Part shown: piece after piece, positions 63,044 through 64,000 of the stretch
Layout of the letters: every line of letters begins with the position of its first letter
Numbering within the stretch: the first letter of the stretch is position 1
Origin: an uncultured Bacteroidota bacterium
GTDB lineage: Bacteria > Bacteroidota > Bacteroidia > Chitinophagales > Chitinophagaceae
Assembly (NCBI GenBank): GCA_903831575.1
Contig: CAIKYB010000002.1
Span: forward strand, 1 to 64,000
DNA length: 64,000 bases
Direction of reading: 5' to 3'
Made by a program: the position numbers and the translations under genes
The notes under the pieces: generated by a model
The model's database searches: none
The model's input: the letters and a program-made list of their open reading frames with translations, nothing else
Told to the model about the DNA's origin: nothing

Positions 63044-64000
63044 TTATGGAATATGATAACTTTGAAGAACACGATGTGTTACAGAAGGAGCACTTCCTGG
63101 GAAAGTTGAATTGGTTAAGCTTTCAATTAAACCAACCGCGCTTGCATAATAATAATCTACTTGTGAAACCTGTGTAGCAGGGAAGCCAGGAATTATGGTT
63201 GCAGAAATCGTCTGACGAACCTTAATAACGTCATTAAATGTATTAGCTGGAACAGTTCTACTAATTGCTTTTGCTAAGATGGAATAATTGATTGAAATAT
63301 TAAGACCAGAGACTGTTGCTGTTTCTGTCCATGTTCCTCCAACGGGAAGATTTGATTTGATTAAAACACTTTTGACTTGAGTTGAAACGCCACCTTGATT
63401 AATCTTCAAAATCAGCGTACTTATTTGATTTATACTATCACAATTGTGATACACCGTATCTCCCGCATTTGTAAGTGTTAAGTCGTAATGCATTATGGAA
63501 CCACCACTGCCAATCATAGTGTCTCCCAAAATTGTAATCGTTTCTGCAACAGGCCCAGGAACCCCATCGGTTGTATCAATATAATTATAAGAACTTCCAT
63601 CGCACCAAGGCTGGTAAGAACAAGCTTTACATACAGAAGGCAAGACTATTGTTGTAGTAGTGAATGTAAAGGATGCGCTATAGGAACTTCCACCACTTGA
63701 ACAAACTGTTTGCACTTGGAATTCGTATGCGGTACTTGCTGTTAGCCCATTAATTGTTGCGGAAGTTGTACTGCTAGATGTACTTATCCAGCTCGATGCT
63801 GAAACTTCTTTATACTGTACATTGTAAGAAGATGCACCTGTTACAGCTGTCCAATTTAAGGTCGCGCCAGTTGATGTAATCGTACTTGCTGTTAATCCAG
63901 ATGGAACATCACAACTTGTTGCATTTCCTGAAGGGATTAAAGATGTTGAGTAAGAAAAAGCGCTAGCACCACTTCCGCATATTGATTGCACCTGAAATTC
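63044..64000 (-). CDS. Fibronectin type III surface protein, 3' part
   Basis: This is the C-terminal part of a large exported protein. The frame is open to the window edge, where EFQVQ precedes SICGSGASAFSYS, the end of a further fibronectin-III repeat. One complete fibronectin domain (about residues 25-110) follows: CDVPSGLTASTITSTGATLN, WTAVTGASSYNVQYKE, GLTASTAYEFQVQTVCSSGG. A cysteine-containing segment (CKACSYQPWCDGSSYNYID) and a beta-rich C-terminal domain (MHYDLTLTNAGDTVYHNCD, TWTETATVSGLNISINYS, VDYYYASAVGL) follow. The ending HRVLQSYHIP does not look like a standard T9SS tail. Function unknown; adhesin or enzyme accessory are possible. Confidence 0.85.
   Translation of the reverse strand, partial: EFQVQSICGSGASAFSYSTSLIPSGNATSCDVPSGLTASTITSTGATLNWTAVTGASSYNVQYKEVSASSWISTSSSTTSATINGLTASTAYEFQVQTVCSSGGSSYSASFTFTTTTIVLPSVCKACSYQPWCDGSSYNYIDTTDGVPGPVAETITILGDTMIGSGGSIMHYDLTLTNAGDTVYHNCDSINQISTLILKINQGGVSTQVKSVLIKSNLPVGGTWTETATVSGLNISINYSILAKAISRTVPANTFNDVIKVRQTISATIIPGFPATQVSQVDYYYASAVGLIESLTNSTFPGSAPSVTHRVLQSYHIP

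Noticed and set aside
1-64000. tRNA or rRNA genes
   Set aside because: I looked in the intergenic gaps for the conserved T-loop GTTCGAATC-type sequence and cloverleaf ends and found none.

Overview
The window is AT-rich DNA from a member of the Bacteroidota, most like the Chitinophagaceae. The evidence is type IX secretion (T9SS) sorting domains of both type B (window start) and type A (33.6-36.1 kb), many genes preceded by the Bacteroidota -7 element TAnnTTTG, weak or absent Shine-Dalgarno sequences, and lineage-typical pairings such as coaX / outer-membrane protein / lptC. No tRNA, rRNA, CRISPR array or transposase gene was seen.

Layout. 0-1.2 kb: tail of a large T9SS type B surface protein. 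1.4-6.0 kb: FIST sensor / multi-PAS histidine kinase / LuxR-type regulator operon. 6.0-9.7 kb (minus): enoyl-CoA hydratase and PaaZ, then adenylate kinase. 10-15.7 kb: aminotransferase, two glycosyltransferases (one split by a frameshift at a run of ten A), inositol monophosphatase and thiL. 15.7-19.6 kb: an accessory patch of small secreted or lipoprotein unknowns, an XRE regulator and a lipoprotein S41 peptidase. 19.6-25.0 kb: nitrilase-fold amidase, DUF2911 protein, asnB, cystathionine gamma-synthase-type enzyme and a TIGR02757 protein. 25.0-39.9 kb: an accessory block whose two ends carry related gene debris. 40.2-48.3 kb: fatty acid hydroxylase family, FAH family, flavin reductase, lysS, dipeptidyl peptidase, ArsC/YffB protein and aldo-keto reductase. 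48.5-51.2 kb (minus): coaX, outer-membrane protein, lptC. 51.3-58.4 kb: glycan cluster (two GT2 enzymes, FdtB-like aminotransferase, FdtA-like isomerase, three more transferases including a WecF-like one) interrupted by meaB. 58.5-64 kb: small membrane protein, typA, uvrB, and the 3' part of a fibronectin-III surface protein.

The most unusual part is 25.0-39.9 kb. Eight plus-strand genes with mostly 9-27 bp gaps encode a secreted alpha/beta hydrolase, a dicarboxylate symporter, two paralogous OprO/P-like porins, two proteins sharing three copies of a lamin-tail domain, a T9SS type A protein, and a second large hydrolase with five beta repeats and a dockerin-like tail. The last gene has no ATG/GTG/TTG in front of its signal peptide, only ATA. 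The block is flanked by complementary wreckage. At the left, an intact TIGR02757 gene is followed by the dead 5' end of a small gene. At the right, the dead 3' end of a TIGR02757 gene is followed by the intact small gene. This implies that a gene pair was duplicated and that the block lies between the copies. I infer that the block is an acquired or rearranged surface hydrolysis-and-uptake system for an anionic substrate; the substrate is unknown.

Regulatory signals recorded include several TAnnTTTG promoters, palindromes next to the XRE gene, an inverted repeat ahead of the membrane protein at 25.3-26.5 kb, and two related palindromic terminators after typA and between uvrB and the fibronectin-III gene.
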